Below are positions 35,484 through 47,273 of a stretch of DNA of 64,000 nucleotides, piece by piece. Numbering within the stretch: position 1 is the first letter of the stretch; every line of letters starts with the position of its first letter. Both the position numbers and the translations under genes were made by a program. Source of the DNA: Phoma sp. XZ068 (lineage: Eukaryota; Ascomycota; Dothideomycetes; Pleosporales; Didymellaceae); NCBI GenBank assembly GCA_004835665.1, contig RBKR01000003.1, forward strand, positions 434,001 to 498,000, given 5' to 3'. Under the pieces are notes generated by a model. That model saw only the letters and a program-made list of their open reading frames with translations. It was not told the origin of the DNA and made no database searches.

Positions 35484-36092
35484 TCAAACACTCACTAGAT
35501 TAAATGGCGCATTCCAGCCCATTAGAATTGAAATACCTTCTTTGAACTTTTCAGTTCTCACAGCCTCCTCGAATCTCCCCAAATTCACCCAGCCCCTGAC
35601 CACCACAAAGCCTCTGATCCCGTCTTGTTCCTCGGCCCACCCAATGCTCAAGCCCACTTCGCCTGTATCTTTCGCAGTTCCTCGTTCCCTGAAAATCTTC
35701 TCGAATCTAGCGAAATCATCTTCAATGCGCTCTTGTAGCTTTAGTGTCAAGTCCGCCGCGGCGAAATCGATTCTCACAAACTCCACAATCGGGAGTGTGC
35801 CTTCCACGAAGGTTGAATTGTCCAGGGCTACTAGTATGGTGGTAAGCGGGTGTGTGGACGTGCTGTGAATAGTGTCTATAAAGGATTGCATGGCTGGTGG
35901 TATTGACAGATCGCCGGAGGCTTGGTTTAAAGGCCACTGGGAGGTAATCTGGATGGTTGCTGGCTCTTGGACTTTAGTACCGATGACGAAGCGGGCATTC
36001 TCGTTTAAAATCTTCAATGTCTGGGTGAGATTTCTGATGATAGCATCCGTTGGTGCAGAAGCAGCGAACGAGGTGATTGCAGTAACAGCCAT
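35484..36092 (-). CDS. Hypothetical 202-aa protein
   Basis: Uninterrupted frame starting MAVTAITSFAASAPTDAIIR. No motif is certain. The sequence is predicted cytosolic, with no signal peptide or membrane segment, and alternates helix-like and strand-like stretches (VGLSIGWAEEQ, IRGFVVVRGWVNLGRFEEAV). The latter, and an earlier ATIQITSQWPL, recall the dimeric alpha/beta-barrel (ABM-like) proteins common in fungi, but this is only a resemblance. The final codons include GTGAGT followed at once by TGA, so the last residues could be the start of an intron and the true C-terminus might differ. It stands alone between an AT islet and a gene-free stretch. Confidence 0.6.
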   Translation of the reverse strand: MAVTAITSFAASAPTDAIIRNLTQTLKILNENARFVIGTKVQEPATIQITSQWPLNQASGDLSIPPAMQSFIDTIHSTSTHPLTTILVALDNSTFVEGTLPIVEFVRIDFAAADLTLKLQERIEDDFARFEKIFRERGTAKDTGEVGLSIGWAEEQDGIRGFVVVRGWVNLGRFEEAVRTEKFKEGISILMGWNAPFNLVSV

Positions 36093-37412
36093 AGTTGTGA
36101 GTAACGGTATTGAGTTGGAACAGAACTGAAATTGATCACACCTGAGGGTTCCTTGGACTATTTTTTTTTAGAGGATTGAAGTTCTACCTGTAGATTAAGT
36201 AAAATCGACTACGCCCTACACGAGCTCCAAGTTCTGGCATTGAACATGTGATTTGTAGCAGCATAGGCGCGCAAACCCGACACCGAAATGCTGGGCGCTT
36301 CCCCCCTTCTGGATACGTACCCGACCTTGGAATCGTAATGCGCCCACATCTAGCCAAACTATAGCCCCATGACCGTGACCTGCTTGTCGCCAAAGTGCTG
36401 ATTTTTGTCGTTGACCGCCTCTCGTCATCATTCACTATCAAGTCTAGCTTCGCGACATTTTCAGTGTCGTCAATCTTCATTTCTTCGACAATGATTTCGA
36501 AACCATACTCTTGGAGTAGGCCATTAAGTTTCTTATTAGGCTTTTAATTCTCAAGTCCCTGACACAAATTCCAGGTTCAGATGCGCTGAGTATTTCTCCT
36601 CTTGATCATCAGCTGTTATGTCATCTGAATTATACTCCGAATCGCTCTCACAGAAGCAACAAGCAAGAAGGACACATGATGAAGCATGTCTGTAGGGTGT
36701 AAAATCTGACCACAGAGCAACGCGACAAAGCTTCCTGAAAAACTTTGACTGATGAACGCTTGAGAGTCTTGTTGAGGAAATCAAGCCCGAGCGCCAGATT
36801 TTGGTATTAAAGAATATCAGATACTGATAATGGTCTACCATGGACAGAGTGCTAGCTACATTACTAGGCCGGGGTTCAAACAGATCCATACGATAAGCTT
36901 CTTGGCCAGGAAGTACGCCCACCAAGTCCAATGATAGAGTCTTGTAATCCGACTTGTTGTTGATCAGGTACTGATATCAAAGAATATCCGCGCCGCAAGT
37001 CTCTGCTGGCGGCGCCTGGGAGGGACTGTTGTAAACTGGTCTTGGTGAGGTGCGGTGTCGGGACGTCGCCTTAATTTAAGAGCGAAGGTGACATCTACAG
37101 GTATAGCTTGGTTTAATGACTATTGGGCTGCCAAAGGATTGTGTCATAAAGTTGGTTGCGACAACGCTGTGGCCAAGGTCGCGAGCCAAACGTATGGTTC
37201 CAATGTGCACGAGAGAAGTAGGTCCCCAGGGCGGGTTTACAGAAGTGTTGTGTGCGCTTGTTTAATCTTGTAAGTTCCCTTTCACACGTTAAGCGGGTAG
37301 CTGGGCCATGCCGGTACTACACGTGAAACCGCTTCCACTAGGCTCACACACAAGGCCCACAGGCTAAAGGTGATATCATGGATTTTTCGTTACTGCATCA
37401 TCATTAGAGCTA
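36093..37412. other. Intergenic, no supported gene
   Basis: Normal base composition. The longest frame (36551-36931, minus, 126 codons) has no recognisable domain and no good splice context. The T-tract at about 36160 lies in the presumed promoter of the 202-aa gene. Confidence 0.4.
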
Positions 37413-39092
37413 CTATGCCTGAAGAGGCAGCCCATTTCCACCGATTGTGATCGTCTTCGTTGTCACATATTCTTCGATACCCAACATGCTGCCTTCGCGG
37501 CCGAAGCCGGACTCCTTGACACCACCGAACGGCGCTGCAGGGTCCGAGATCAAGCCGGTGTTCACACCGATCATACCGACTTCCAGCGCTTCTGCGACTC
37601 TGTACACCCTCTGGACATCTTTGCTGAAGAAGTATCCCGCAAGGCCAACGTCCGCTGCATTCGCCAGTTCCACGACCTCAGCTTCGGTGTCGAACTTGAA
37701 TAGGCCTGCGACCGGACCGAAAGTCTCTTCTTGCGCGAGCTGCATGTCGGCAGTCATATCGCGAATAACTGTGGGTTGGTAGAAGGAGCTTCCCAGATCT
37801 GGGAGTTTCTGCCCACCAACGAGGACCTTGCCGCCATTCTTCACAGCATCTTGGACATGGTCGTCAACCTTTTTGGCTGCGCGATCGTGGATAACCGGGC
37901 CGTGAGTTACACCCTCTTGGAAACCTGCACCGACCTTGAAGCCCTTGACCTTCTCGGTGAACTTCTCAGCGAACTGGTCGTAGATACCCGACTGGACGTA
38001 GATCCTGTTCGCGCACACGCAGGTCTGTCCCGAGGAACGGAATTTGGAGGTGATGGCACCGGTTACAGCAGTGTCGAGGTCAGCGTCATCAAAGACAACG
38101 AATGGTGCATTGCCGCCGAGCTCGAAGGACAGCTTCTTCAAAGTTGAAGAAGACTGCTTCATCAAGAGCTTGCCTACACCAGTGGAGCCTGTGAAGGAGA
38201 CCTTCTTGACTGTCTTGCTGGTGGTAATGGTCTCACCAACTTCAGGGGTGTTCCCCAAGGCTGTGACAAAGTTGACTACACCCTTGGGAATGCCTGCGCG
38301 GTGTGCAAGCTCGGCCAAAGCAGCTGCAGTAAAGGGAGTCTCACCCGGGGACTTGGCAACGACGGTACAGCCCGCTGCGAGCGCAGGACCAATCTTGCGG
38401 GTGATCATAGCAGCAGGGAAGTTCCATGGCGTAATCAGTCCGCAGACACCGACTGGCTCCTTGACTGTGAAGACCCTGTTCGTGGCCACGCTCGAGGGGA
38501 TTGTGTTGCCGTAAACCCTCGGCGCCTCCTCAGAGAACCACTCGAAGAAGCTCGCCGCATACGCGACTTCGCCCTTTGCATCCGCCAGCGGCTTTCCATT
38601 CTCCCATGTGATGAGGGTTGCCAGATCCTCGGCATTCTCGGTCATTAGCTGGAACCACTTTCGCAAGAGACGTGACCGCTCACGGCCAGTCAGTCTGCGG
38701 AATGCAGGCAGGGCAGCTGCAGCGGCAGCAATGGCGGCTTCGGTGTCGGCACGGTCCATCTCAGGCTGGGTGCCGATCAGCTTGCCGGTCGCTGGATCGT
38801 GGACCTCGAAGGTCTTTCCAGATTTGGCATCGATCCATTCGCCGTTGACATAGGTCTGGCTTTTAAGAAGGGACGGGTCCCTGAGCTGCGAAGCTGTCAG
38901 CGCTATTACTCACCGCTGTCGTCCGGACGCGAATGGGACGAAGCGTAGAAAACGTACAGCAGGCACGTTGTGACCCATTGTGCTGGAATATGCTCGTGAT
39001 ACAATTGAAGGCAGAGTTTGTCGCTGGAAGCTGCTTCGGCAGCTTGTCTGCTGGCGCGCAATGGATCGTGTTGCTGCAGCAAAAGAGCGCAT
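37413..39092 (-). CDS. Succinate-semialdehyde dehydrogenase, mitochondrial (GABA shunt)
   Basis: Exon 1 (39092-38958) encodes an Arg/Ser-rich mitochondrial presequence (MRSFAAATRSIARQQTSCRS) and MGHNVPA. After a 72-nt intron (GTACGT, CTGAC branch, GCAG; 38957-38886), exon 2 (38885-37413) starts LRDPSLLKSQTYVNGEW. Total 535 aa. The enzyme oxidises succinate semialdehyde to succinate with NAD(P)+, the last step of GABA breakdown. Visible family features are PWNFPAAM, the cofactor motif FTGSTGVGKLL, the general base E300 in ELGGNAP, and catalytic C334 in GQTCVCA. C336 is the second Cys of the loop pair that forms a redox-sensitive disulfide in human SSADH. The presequence and the internal ATG at MGHN suggest possible dual mitochondrial and cytosolic products, which is inference. 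Confidence 0.95.
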
Positions 39093-39679
39093 AGTAGGGT
39101 GGATAGCGGAGTCAAGTGCTCAATGACAGAGGGAGAGACTGTTAAGATAGCCTCGGCCTCGGTCCGTAGGAGAGCACGTCAACCTCTCGTCAGCTCGACG
39201 AATGGGCCCGAAGTGCGGACAGAGCTGGAGATAGCGGTGACGTAGGGCTAGCTGCAATGGGAGCTATGGCCAAATTGTTGCGGGGTGCTCGCGTCGCGAC
39301 GAGGTTTGTAACACAACGATACGAAAAGATTCAGGATTAAAGGATGCGTGCGGGCTCGCAGAGGCTTTGAATCCCCAGCTCCCAATCTTTTGCGCCGGCG
39401 AACGGAATCGAGAGTGGATTGCACAAACACGCTGCGCGTCTGTAGCGCGTTTGGAGCGTCAGGAGCGTCTAGCGCATCATCGTGAGTCGCAGCACAAGAC
39501 CCGAGATTGGACGGAAGGGTAGGTATTAGAATCTATACGTAAAATGCATCATTACGTCGTTACAAGGAGAGGAGTTCATCAAGTGCAGATAGACCATCAT
39601 CCTGCGACAACACCCACCCACCACGCCCATCCACCCTTTGACCTGTAAAAGTTGGTGGCATACCGGGACGTTGACCTGT
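39093..39679. other. Intergenic
   Basis: Upstream region of the SSADH gene and downstream region of the small basic protein gene. No supported gene. Confidence 0.4.
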
Positions 39680-39979
39680 TCACTGTTCAGCGTTGGCCTG
39701 CGCGCAGGGCCTCCAAGTTACTGACCCAGCTTTCCTCTCTGCGTCTTTCGCCTTATGCCAATCCTTCCATCTTTCCTCTTCGCTTTGAAAAGGGTTGCGC
39801 CAACTCTCTTTGCCAGCGACTGGAGGCTCGCGTCGTGAGCGAAGTTTCTCACGCCATGACACTTTCTTGTCCGTGCTTTTCTCTGTAAGTGCTGGTAGAG
39901 AGAAGCTGCGGCTCAGCTTGGGAAGCTCTGGCTTCTCATCGAGTGAAGTGGTGGATGCAGTGACTCTTGGTAGAGACAT
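39680..39979 (-). CDS. Possible small basic hydrophilic protein (99 aa)
   Basis: An intronless frame starting MSLPRVTASTTSLDEKPELP (A at -3). The alternative in-frame ATG ten codons upstream, at 40009, is less well placed. The protein is rich in Ser, Lys, Arg, Glu and Trp (KVSWREKLRSRREPP, SEEERWKDWHKAKDAERKAG), with no signal peptide or membrane segment; the second half could form a charged helix. The patterned composition argues for a real gene rather than chance, but I recognise no family. It lies between the SSADH and aminotransferase genes, same strand as both. Confidence 0.45.
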   Translation of the reverse strand: MSLPRVTASTTSLDEKPELPKLSRSFSLPALTEKSTDKKVSWREKLRSRREPPVAGKESWRNPFQSEEERWKDWHKAKDAERKAGSVTWRPCAQANAEQ

Positions 39980-40293
39980 GATGAGATGGATATCGAGAGC
40001 ACAGGACAAGAGCTTCTTTCGTTTACGACTGGCCTACATATAGAAAGAACGGCTGTTTTACGTTCAGGATCAAACATCCGACCAAGCGCATAGCCTTGTG
40101 GCTTACACGCTCTTCAACATGTAGAGTCTATGCATCATGCACAGCCGAGGCCGATCGCGAGGCGTGCGAGGCTTAGACCGTGGCGGCGTAGGCCAAGACG
40201 ATAGTCGGCGGGTATCAGTTACATCATGCTGGGAACCTGGAGAATACACTTATGTCGTAGTTTGACTTAAATTCATTCCATACTTGCGCAGTA

Positions 40294-41548
40294 CTATGCC
40301 GCCAGGGCTACATCGTCCAAGTTCTTCCTAACGAATTTCGACGCCTCCTCAAGACCCTTTTGAAGCACATCCGTTTCGCAGACGTAGCCAATCCTAACAT
40401 AACCCTTGAATTCCTCGCCGAAGCTGTGTGAGCCTGGTACAAAAAGGACGCCCGTCTTCTCAAGCAGTTTCCTGCAAAAGTCCTCCGAGTCTACTGGCTT
40501 GCCTTCCCTGTGGAACTTGATGAACGCTGTAGTTCCAGCCACAGGTTTCACCCACTCGCACTCGTCTTCGTTTTTGATGATGAACCTCTCAAGAAGCGCA
40601 AGGTTTGTCTTTGCAAGCTGAATGTTACGAGCTAGCAAATTGTGTACAGTAGCTGGGCTGAGTGCATACGCTGCTACTTGTTCGTCGAGTCCAGATACAG
40701 AAATGGTGGTATAGTGCCGTGCGGAGGCGATCGTCTCGATGATGTCGGAATTATGCGACGCGATCCATCCTACGCGGATACCCGCCAACGAGTATGCTTT
40801 GGACATGGAGCCTGTCACGACGACGTTCTTGTAGCCCATGGAGAGTAGTGAAGGAGGGAAATCCTTGTCTATTGGACTGAGTGAGTGGAAGATTGGCCGA
40901 TAAACCTCATCACCGAGAATGGTAATGTCTTTTTCCGAGGCGATCTGGACCAGTTGCTCAAGGAAACTCTTGCCTAGAACAGCTCCAGTCGGGTTGTTGG
41001 GGTTGTTGATGACGATGAGCTTTGTATTGGGCTTGATGAGGGCCTTTAGTACTTCCAGGTCTGGTATCCAGTTCTTCTCTGGCTGAGCTTTCCACAGATC
41101 GACATCAGCACCTAGCGACTTTGGCACATCATACAACGACTGGTAGGTGGGGTAGTGGCAGATGACATGATCGCCTTTGCCAACCAGAGAGTAAGCGGTC
41201 AGATAGTTTGCCAGGATAGCACCGGGAGTGGTGAGGATGTTGTTCGGGCTGAGAGGGGTCGTGACTTTGGCTGAGTACAGTCGAGCTAGGTTGCTCCTCA
41301 GGTCATCAGCACCTCGGATAGCACCGTAGGTGAGTACTCGATCTGCCTTCACGACCTCCGTAGTCTTATCGTCGGACAGTCCTCGCAGCTGATCGATGGA
41401 GATGGAGGCGCAGCATGTTTCTGCAATATTGTACTTGCAATGGTGCTCATAGGCGTCCATCCACTATGCATGTTGGTTAACCAGGCTTCATTGAGGCTAA
41501 TTGCGGGGCACATACAGACTCGACGGCAAATTCTGGAATGTGGACCAT
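40294..41548 (-). CDS. Class I/II PLP-dependent aminotransferase
   Basis: Exon 1 (41548-41516) encodes MVHIPEFAVES. A 52-nt intron (GTATGT...TTAAC...CATAG, 41515-41464) separates it from exon 2 (41463-40294), giving 400 aa. This fold-type I aminotransferase shows the NNPNNPTG box, the DEVYRP motif (Asp pairing with the PLP pyridine nitrogen), the Schiff-base Lys in TGSMSKAYSLAGIR, and a C-terminal Arg in GYVRIGY that would bind the substrate carboxylate. The substrate cannot be told from sequence. Similar fungal proteins are often named after capreomycidine synthase or aspartate/aromatic aminotransferases on overall similarity only. It is divergent from the ABC transporter gene at 42220, with 671 bp between them. 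Confidence 0.93.
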
Positions 41549-42219
41549 GGTGATTACGGTTGCAATGATCAGGTAACGGAACAGCGGACGCTTGGGGTCT
41601 TGCTAGAGATAGTTGTTCACGCAGTTTTTATATGATGGATCGAATGGCATAGGGCGCGGGTGGAGCATAGGGCGAATGGCATGGCATAGGGCGCGCGTGG
41701 TGGAGCGGACGTACCTTGCGCTAACGTCGGTAGCAGGGCGAGCTAGGCATTTCTCGACGATCGCGTGCCTCGAAACGATCCATGTTCAAAGGCTTGGGCG
41801 CACGCGGTCGCGGGATTGCAGAGCGCAGTGTAGACAGACAGAACTTCCATATGGTCTCGCAGGTGTTGTAATACTCCATCGATGAGACGCCACCTTCAGC
41901 GTGCGGCCCCGGCTGCGCCTGCCTCGGTTGCAAGGCCCTTGTCCCGTGCCCAGCCTCCCCCAAGGGCCCCAAGTGCACGGTTCCAGCAAGCGTCATTCGA
42001 GGACGATAGCAGCGCCGTCACCTGCGTCTGGCCACCTTGACTGCCCCTCGACTCTGAACGTGTGCCCTTTTGTGAGCGTTTGAGGCTTTTGCACTGTTCC
42101 CTGTCGCTCCTTCCATCTGTTCTTATAGCGGCTCGAGGACTGCTTGACGTTATCGACGCTCTAGAGCTCGGCACAAGCTCGAGCGGAGCTATCAGGCCGC
42201 CGCGCCACCTGCACCCACG
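41549..42219. promoter_or_regulatory. Shared upstream region of divergent aminotransferase and ADP1-like genes
   Basis: 671 bp between the two start codons. It contains an imperfect tandem repeat around 41640-41700 (GGCATAGGGCG twice, ATAGGGCG three times). No specific factor site is claimed. Confidence 0.4.
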
Positions 42220-45200
42220 ATGCGCTCAACACCATGGACGGCCTCGCTGATGACTCTGCTGAGTCTGGCGGGGCCCGCTGCAGCATACAAGACGTACGCA
42301 AACTATTCGGTCGCCGAGGCGCCCGACTCGCTCTTCTCCATCTACGGCGACCGTCCCGACGGCTGCCCACCGTGCTTCAACTGCAACCTTGAGGACTTCA
42401 AGTGCCAGCAGTTTGCCGAATGCAGCAAAGCCAACGGGCGCTGCAGCTGCACACCGGGCTTCGGCGGAGAGGACTGCTCTGAGCCGCTGTGCGGCTCGCT
42501 GCCCAAAGGCAAGGACCGGTCACCAAGAGGCAGCGAGAAGGAGTGCCAATGTGACGATGGCTGGACTGGCATCAACTGCAACGTGTGTCAGACAAACGAT
42601 GCTTGCAACGCCATGATGCCCGAGGGCGAAGGTGGCGTTTGCTACCAGGATGGACAACTGGTCAAGGAGAACTTCCAGATCTGTGACATCACCAACAAGA
42701 AGATCTTGGATCAATTGAAGGACAAGAAGCCCCAGGCAACATTCTCGTGTAATACGGAAACAGAAGAGTGTAACTTCCAATGTAAGCTCATATTCACCGC
42801 GCTGCCGGGTCTCTCAAACTAACGATTGTAGTCTGGGTCGACCAGCGGGAGTCCTTCTACTGCGCGCTCGATACATGTACCTCCGACTGGACGGCCGAGT
42901 CCGACCGCAACACCACCCTTTACCGATGCGAGAACATCGAGTGCGCCTGTGTACCAGACAGGATGCTCTGCGGTGAAGCTGGCTCCATTGATATTGGGGA
43001 CTTCTTGAAAGAGTCAATCCGAGGTCCTGCCGAGTTCAAGTCCATTGCTTCGGAGAGGAGTGGCGAGTCCGGTAGCTCTTTTTCAGAGCCTGCTATGAAC
43101 GACCTTATCTCCAGTATCTTTGGCGACGAAAGCATCCTGCTCAAGTGCGATACCGGCGAATGTCTATACCAGAACCAGGTGCCCGGCTACGAGCGACCCA
43201 TCAAGAAGATCAACACGCCTCTGATTGCCGGCGTCATTGCCGCCGTTGCTCTGTTCATCGTTGCTGCGATCCTTGCCATTTGGTACCTGACCCACCGCGC
43301 CGAGAGGAACAAGTATGGCGCTATCCATCTTTCTGACGATGAGGAAGATGACAACGCAAAGCTGCTCGCAGATCACAAGCCGGCCGCTCTAATGTTTGAG
43401 AATGTTTCTTACAACCTGAAGGGCAAGCAGATCTTGTCGGGTATCTCTGGTGCAGTGCATCCTGGTGAGCTACTGGCTATCATGGGAGCTTCTGGTGCCG
43501 GCAAGACCACATTCCTAGACATTCTGGCACGCAAGAACAAGATTGGTGCAGCTAGCGGCGACTTTTACCTGAATGGTGAGAAAATCCGCGACGAGGAGTT
43601 CCGAAACGTTATCGGCTTTGTCGACCAGGAAGACACTCTCCTCCCAACGCTTACCGTTCACGAGACGATCCTTGATTCTGCCCTGCTTCGTCTGCCCAAA
43701 GAGATGAGTCGCGCCTACAAGGAACAGAAGGTCGAGGACGTCGAACGTCAGCTGGGCATATATCACATTCGCAACCAGCCAATTGGCTCTGAGGAAACCG
43801 GCCGCGGCATCTCTGGTGGAGAGAAACGTCGTGTTGGTATTGCTTGCGAGCTTGTAACGTCGCCCAGCATTCTCTTCCTTGACGAGCCGACCAGTGGTTT
43901 GGATGCGTTCAATGCGTTCAACGTCATCGAGTGTCTCGCCTCCTTGGTCAAGAACTACAACAGGACTGTTGTCTTCACCATTCACCAGCCGAGATCAAAC
44001 ATTGTGGCACTTTTCGACCAATTGATCCTTCTTGCCAAGGGTAGAGCTGTGTACTCTGGGCCATTTGACAGCTGCCAGGCTTACTTTGATAATATCGGCT
44101 ACACCTGCCCACCTGGTTTTAACATTGCGGACTACCTGGTCGATCTCACCATGCACGCTAGTGCTGTCCATCGCCCCATTGATGAGGATAGCTCTCTGTT
44201 TACTAGGGATGGTGTTCACACCAGCGCGAGCAGCGCGATTGCAGTCAAGTCTATACCGAGTATCACCAACATGAGCGCGAGCGACCTAGCTACAAGCCCG
44301 GCGAACTCTAGCATTCGACCCAAGGGAAAGCGACGGACGTCGATCAAGCAGCAGCAAGAACGCGAACTCTTCACAAGAAAGAAGAGTTCTGCTCCTGTAG
44401 ATGGTACGCAGTCCCCCAAGACCGATGACGAAGGCCCCTACGATCGTCAAGAAGCTGCCAAGGCACAATGGCTAAAACTGTCGCGTCAACAAGGTGCACC
44501 CCCGGCACAGATTCTCGACGATCTCGACGAGCTCCCGCCGCCAGCAGACGGTGGCACAGGAACGAACTTGGACGCCCTCATTACTGCCTACGCAACCTCT
44601 GACATTGCAGATGGCATCCACGAAGACATTTCCAGGTCTGTCGCAAGTGCAAACGAAGCCAACGGTGCGAATGGGCACGCGGAAGTGAACGGGTTTATTG
44701 CAGCTGGCAAGCTCAAGGGCTACCGCAAGGTGGGCCTGGTAGGTCAGTTTCTGATCTTGTCAAGACGTACGTGGCGCAACTTGTACCGCAACCCGATGCT
44801 GATGCTCACGCACTACGCCATCGCCATTGTGCTGGCGGTGTTCCTGGGCTTCCTCTTTTACGGGCTTACCGATGACATCAAGGGCTTCCAGAACCGCCTC
44901 GGTCTCTTCGTGTTTGTGCTGGCGCTCTTTGCGTTTAGCAGTTTGACGATTCTTACCGTGTTTGCGCCCGAAAGGTTGCTCTTCACGCGTGAACGTGCAA
45001 AGGGCTACTACTCTCCGCCGTCGTATTTCGCGGCCAAGGTGCTCTTCGACATTATCCCGCTACGTTTGCTGCCACCCATCATCCTGGGCATCATCGTATA
45101 CCCGATGACAGGGCTCATCCCGGCGTGGCCCAACTTCCTCAAGTTCGTTCTGTTCTTGGTGCTTTTCAATCTTTCTGCGGCGGCCATCTTCTTGTTCATC

Positions 45201-45618
45201 GGCACCGTGTTCCGCAACTCTGGTGTGGCGAACTTGGTGGGTGTGCTTGTGATGCTCTTCAGTCTGCTCTTCTCTGGGTTCTTCCTGAACAAAGAGAGCA
45301 TTCCGCCGCTCGCAAAGTGGCTGCAATCTGTAAGTGTGGCGAGTTTCGGGGCGTAGACGTAGGATGCTAACTGTACTGCAGCTCTCCATCTTCCACTATG
45401 CGTTTGAAGGGCTGATTGTCAACGAAGTCAAGTATCTTTCGCTCGTGGACCACAAGTACGGGCTCGACATTGAAGTGCCGGGATCGGCGATCCTGAGTTC
45501 GTTTGGGTTCGATGTGATGGCGCTGTGGAAAGATTGCATTGGGCTGGGGGTGTTTGCTGGGGTGTTTGTTGTGCTCGCGTACCTCGCGATGCACTTGCTG
45601 CTTGTAGAGAAGAGGTAG
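42220..45618 (+). CDS. ABC transporter of the ABCG half-size type, yeast Adp1-like
   Basis: Exons 42220-42781, 42832-45329 and 45382-45618 (introns of 50 and 52 nt) encode 1098 aa, close to yeast Adp1. A signal peptide (residues about 1-23) leads a Cys-rich extracellular region with EGF-like modules (CSCTPGFGGEDC, CQCDDGWTGINC). A first membrane helix at about 316-340 is followed by the ATP-binding domain: Walker A GASGAGKTT (about 406-413), signature ISGGEKRRV and Walker B ILFLDEPTSGLD. A Ser/Thr/Lys-rich linker precedes the ABC2 membrane domain, with about six helices ending at residue 1098 in HLLLVEKR. The order NBD then TMD is that of the G family. The substrate of Adp1-like proteins is not established. 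Confidence 0.95.
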
Positions 45619-46250
45619 TGGGGTTGTATAGAGGGTGTTTGCATTGTGTTACTACTTGATGTAGTTGCTGTTGATGTGTAGTTATTTGCTTGTAGTGCAG
45701 GGTTCGACACGTATTGTATGCATATGCGGCGTTGGGGTGGGGTGTGATGGGACAGTACATATTGGGCCAATGAAGCCATTGCTGCTTTCAAGTCGATGGT
45801 GCTGTGATGGGCTTGTGATGGTGCTTGATGCAATTGGTGGCAGTCAGATCAGGCAATCAGTCGAATCGGCGTCCGAGGACTGTAGTCGCGGCTCTGCCCG
45901 CCCCACCACGTGCAGGGACAGCGACTCGGCGTGGACACGACAGGGACAGTCCCCACCACCGCGCAGTCTCGCTGATCACGGCTATTTGTACCCCTCGCGC
46001 CCGTCTCTGCGCTCGACCGTCCACCACGGCGTCCTCTGCCCCCGCTCCCGACCGCGCGCCCTCCCCGCCGCCCCTGCTGCGCATCGCCAGCCAGATCACG
46101 ACCGCGGGCGCCGAACTCTGGAAGTACTCGGACCGGCCACCGCGCGGCAGCCTCAAGCCGGCCATCGCAGGCACCTTTGCTGTGCCCTTTCGCACGGAAT
46201 CGTCCATTTCGGTGCGCAATCTCGGCGACGGCGGGACCGTACAGCACGCC
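45619..46250. other. Intergenic: ADP1-like 3' side and Pho85-type promoter/5' leader
   Basis: The right part (about 45,880-46,250) is CG-rich and pyrimidine-rich, typical of a fungal promoter and 5' leader. Long frames here are antisense or out-of-frame artefacts of that composition. Confidence 0.4.
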
Positions 46251-47273
46251 ATGGACTCGCGCCGCAACCCCAGCAGCTTCCAGCAGCTCGAGAAGCTCGG
46301 CGAGGGCACCTATGCCACGGTGGGCGCCGACCCCGAACACAGTGTCAATGACCCCCCACGCTGACCCCCGCAGGTGTTCAAGGGCCGCAACCGCCAGACG
46401 GGCGAGCTCGTCGCGCTCAAGGAGATCCACCTCGACTCGGAGGAGGGCACCCCGTCGACGGCCATCCGCGAGATCTCGCTGATGAAGGAGCTGCGCCACG
46501 AGAACATTGTGCTGCTGCACGACGTCATCCACACCGAGAACAAGCTGATGCTTGTCTTCGAGTTCATGGACAAGGACCTCAAGCGCTACATGGACTCGCG
46601 CGGCGACCGCGGCGCCCTCGACCCGCCCACCATCAAGTCGTTCATGTACCAGCTGATGCGCGGCATCGCCTTCTGCCACGACAACCGCGTCCTGCACCGC
46701 GACCTCAAGCCGCAGAACCTGCTCATCAACACCCGCGGCCAGCTGAAGCTCGCCGACTTTGGCCTCGCCCGCGCCTTTGGCATCCCCGTCAACACCTTCT
46801 CCAACGAGGTCGTCACCCTGTGGTACCGCGCCCCCGACGTCCTGCTCGGCAGCCGCACCTACAACACCAGCATAGACATCTGGTCCGCCGGCTGCATCAT
46901 GGCCGAAATGTACACCGGCCGCCCGCTCTTCCCCGGCACCACCAACGAGGACCAGCTGCAGAAGATCTTCCGCCTCATGGGCACGCCCTCGGAGCGCTCC
47001 TGGCCCGGCATCTCGCAGTTCCCCGAGTACAAGGGCAACTTCCCCGTCTACGCCACCCAGGACCTGCGTCTCATCCTGCCGCAGGTCGACCAGGTCGGCC
47101 TCAACCTGCTCAACAGCATGCTGCAGCTGCGACCCGAGATGCGCGTCTCCGCCACCGCCTCGCTGCAGCACCCGTGGTTCAACGACCTGCCCCAACGCCA
47201 GCAAGAGCACGCCCAGGCCATAGCAGCCGCCCAGCAGGCCCAGATGGGCGGATTCCAGGCACCTCAGTACTAG
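46251..47273 (+). CDS. PHO85: Cyclin-dependent kinase, Pho85/PhoA type
   Basis: Exon 1 (46251-46319, 23 codons, MDSRRNPSSFQQLEKLGEGT...) and exon 2 (46374-47273) are joined across a 54-nt intron, giving 322 aa. The glycine loop GEGTYATVFKG spans the splice site. The PSTAIRE helix is canonical, the catalytic loop reads HRDLKPQN, the metal motif DFG lies in LADFGLARAFG, and the T-loop NTFSNEVVTLWYRAPDVLLG is diagnostic of Pho85/CDK5, with Ser rather than a CAK-phosphorylated Thr. The C-terminal tail is Gln/Ala-rich. Pho85 with its cyclins controls phosphate signalling, nutrient sensing and morphogenesis. The first intron lies at the conserved glycine-loop position. Confidence 0.97.

Noticed and set aside
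36551..36931. 126-codon frame on the minus strand
   Set aside because: No recognisable domain, no signal or splice context; listed as gene-free until transcripts show otherwise.
38886..38913. A 28-nt intron in the SSADH gene (GTGAGT to GCAG)
   Set aside because: Too short for a fungal intron. The 72-nt intron from GTACGT to the same acceptor gives the correct frame from the mitochondrial presequence.
37413..41548. SSADH and the aminotransferase as a GABA-metabolism cluster
   Set aside because: The aminotransferase lacks features that would identify it as GABA transaminase (which is class III), and neighbouring genes are unrelated. Proximity alone does not support a cluster.
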